Of a stretch of 64,000 nucleotides of DNA, positions 62,201 through 64,000 are shown piece after piece. Positions within the stretch are counted from its first letter, which is position 1. Every line of letters starts with the position of its first letter. Location: assembly GCA_000827205.1 (NCBI GenBank), contig KN832557.1:690493-754492 (forward strand). The letters are read 5' to 3'. The position numbers were made by a program, and so were the translations under genes. Origin of the DNA: Plicaturopsis crispa FD-325 SS-3. Its lineage: Eukaryota > Basidiomycota > Agaricomycetes > Amylocorticiales > Amylocorticiaceae. The notes beneath the pieces are model-generated. The model was not told the DNA's origin and did no database searches. It saw nothing but the letters and a program-made list of their open reading frames with translations.

Positions 62201-62464
62201 CCCCAACGAGCCTTGACCATGCACCCCATACTATCAAGACCGTCGCTGTCGCCTTATACGCAAAACGGACATGACGGACAGCAGAATACTAATTCCTATT
62301 TGTTCTCCCTGTCCGTTCCGTCCTACACTAGCAACTACTGTAGTACGACTTGGATGAGCACAGGCAAACAATTGATTAGACGTATAGTAAAGTTATAGTA
62401 CTACGATAAGCATTACTACTAAGTACAGACTCGGCCCAGTATTGTATAATATGTGAGGTGAATA
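62201..62464. other. Spacer between the repeat array and the Crypton gene
   Basis: About 260 bp, AT-richer than its surroundings. It may contain one end of the Crypton, but no terminal motif is identifiable. Confidence 0.35.
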
Positions 62465-64000
62465 TTAGATGCGTGTACGGCTGTAAGATTCTGCTGCTGC
62501 AAGTGCTTCGCTGTGCCCCGCTCCATTGCCCTGGGAAAGATAGTCGGAGAATTGGCGATGAGAAAACTTACGCTGGCTGGTCCGTCCATAGGTCTGCTCA
62601 ATGAAACCGAGCGCAAGATCAACATCCCATCGTGGCTTCCTAGAGAGCGCATCGACGAGCTTAACAATCTTGCTTCGTCGGCCACCGTTAGTTTTTTGTG
62701 CGGCATTATTGCGTCTCCACCTTGCGCCCCATTTCTCCATCAAGTCGCGGACTGGTAGGTATCCTCCGAGCCCATCTGCCCACTCGATCCAGACCTCCGC
62801 GATTGTCGTGACCGGCTGATACACATAGTATGGCAGCCAGTCACCACCTGTCCACTCCCATTGGTGTGCACGGAGACGGGACTCGCCGTATTTTTTAGTG
62901 AGAGCGGCCCACGTGTTGCGCTGAGCGTCAAGCTCCCATGTGGTTGAGCTTGCCGGTGGTATAAGAGCAGAAGGGGGTGTGATTATCGGCATAGGCAACA
63001 CCGGGCTCGACGGGCTCAGCAGAGCGGCTTGCGGACTTGTTGTCGAAGTCGAGATAACGGCACCCGATCTGGAAGGTACATTGTCGGAGAAGTGAATGGT
63101 GATGTTACTATGCACGGTTGGGCTCGAATTGGGAGCAAAGGATAACGAGGGAGCGGGGTATGGTTCAAGATTCGGCGGCACGGTGACAGACGGCGGGGAT
63201 GGAGCAACAGTTTTGGGGGGTTCCGAGACTACACAAAAGTTAACTTTATTGTACGGAATGAGAAAGGTACAAGCCAACCTTTGCGACGCTTTTGGCGTGG
63301 ATTCTTTGATGACATTGCTGAATCAAACATGCCATGAATCTCAGACATGCGTGCCTCGACCTGGGCCCACCGCGCAGCGTTCGTGTCACGCTCCTGTTGC
63401 TGCTGCAGCGAAGCATTTGTGAGAACGCCCTCAAGCGTAGCGACGAGGTGGTGGGGTAGCTGTTCGAGTGCAAGTCGTGCTCCTTCTTCAGCAGAAGCGA
63501 CGGCGGCAAGCGAGGAAGCGGAAAAGTGACGGAACTCGGGTGTATTGAATGGTGCATATTTGAATAGTGTGTAGCTCGGGCACTGAGCAAACAGCACAGC
63601 GCAGTCTTGAACAATGACGAGGCGCAACCATTTGAGGAGCCTAAGAAACTGCCGGAGCGCAATATCCGTCGCAAGCCTGTTGGCTTGCTCACGGGCTTCC
63701 AGTGCTACTTCCTCAGCCTCGATCCACGGAAACACCTGCATAAGAAGGTCCGAGGAAGGATCTTGTGGTATTTATTAGCTGAGAAGCGACTTCGACATGA
63801 TAAAATACTTACTCAAGCAATCTCTTGCTAGAAAGTAATTCTCGGGCTTGTTCGCATCAAACATGGCGGCCCCGAGAAGGGCATCCACAGGAAACGCACG
63901 GTCATAGCAGTTTCTATAAGAACCCGATACAGACCATCCGCCTAGGATCTTGGTTCCCTCGATGCTAGCACCGTGCGTCCGAGCTTTCTGTGCGGCAAGA
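62465..64000 (-). CDS. Crypton tyrosine recombinase, N-terminus beyond window
   Basis: Three exon parts are visible: 63813-64000 (continuing past the edge), 63279-63761 and 62465-63228, joined by GT-AG introns. The first encodes the end of a tyrosine-recombinase catalytic domain: THGASIEGTKILGGWSVSGS, then SYRNCYDRAFPVDALLGAAM with the probable nucleophile Tyr in CYDR, and KPENYFLARDCL. Next comes NPSSDLLMQVFPWIEAEEVA, typical of Cryptons. A Pro/Ser-rich linker leads to a C-terminal domain resembling GCR1_C (VTTIAEVWIEWADGLGGYLP, DLMEKWGARWRRNN, GGRRSKIVKLVDAL), a DNA-binding module found in fungal Cryptons. The protein would cut and rejoin DNA to move the element. No break is seen in the visible part. 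An alternative is a domesticated Crypton-derived regulator. Confidence 0.78.
62465..64000 (-). mobile_element. Crypton-type DNA transposon (partial in window)
   Basis: The element is defined here only by its recombinase gene. Cryptons lack long terminal repeats and transposase DDE motifs and leave at most a few duplicated bases, so its ends cannot be set from this sequence. The left end is somewhere left of 62465, possibly near the repeat array; the right end is outside the window. Confidence 0.6.

Noticed and set aside
1-64000. CRISPR arrays, bacterial operons or ribosome binding sites
   Set aside because: The sequence is clearly eukaryotic (spliceosomal introns throughout); the short repeats present are tandem minisatellites, not spacer-separated direct repeats.

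Overview
The window looks like a chromosome segment of an Agaricomycete basidiomycete, probably a wood-decay (polypore-like) species. The support is: genes dense in 50-60 nt introns with CTRAY-type branch points; expanded families of F-box, BTB and MYND proteins; two glyoxal-oxidase (AA5) genes; a Chs7-type chaperone; and a Tad-like LINE plus a Crypton recombinase. I saw no tRNA, rRNA or CRISPR. All exon models below were assembled by hand from splice signals, reading phase and family similarity, without transcript data.

Layout. 1-11 kb: the edge of an F-box gene, then a 16-exon zinc alcohol/formaldehyde dehydrogenase whose fourth intron has been split by a full-length-looking 6.5 kb LINE with intact ORFs and a 9 bp target-site duplication. 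11-21.5 kb: a decayed MYND fragment, a possible small secreted peptide, a dynein roadblock light chain, a MYND gene, a BTB gene, VPS29 and a 15-exon siderophore-type MFS transporter. 23-28.3 kb: four more BTB genes sharing one exon layout. 28.3-39.4 kb: two near-identical glyoxal oxidase genes enclosing a BTB relic, a second MYND gene and a dehydrogenase relic. Copy A contains a 724 N gap that appears to be an assembly artefact. 40-46 kb: questin-oxidase-like gene, CHS7-like chaperone, one unknown gene. 47-59 kb: a three-unit tandem repeat, two large F-box genes, an HMG-box factor, an aldo/keto reductase and poorly resolved decayed DNA at 50-53 kb. 59-64 kb: an unknown gene, an eight-unit repeat whose units look like exon plus intron, and the C-terminal half of a Crypton tyrosine recombinase running off the right edge.

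There is no operon-like organisation. The genes are mostly housekeeping (VPS29, roadblock, CHS7) mixed with fast-evolving adaptor families (F-box, BTB, MYND) and secreted or redox enzymes typical of lignocellulose-degrading fungi. The most notable observations are: the LINE sitting precisely inside a 51 nt intron; an apparent inverted duplication of a dehydrogenase-MYND gene pair with reciprocal decay; four GC-AG introns; 8-9 nt micro-exons; a VPS29 that has lost its GHTH motif; and the exon-intron-like minisatellite at 61-62 kb.
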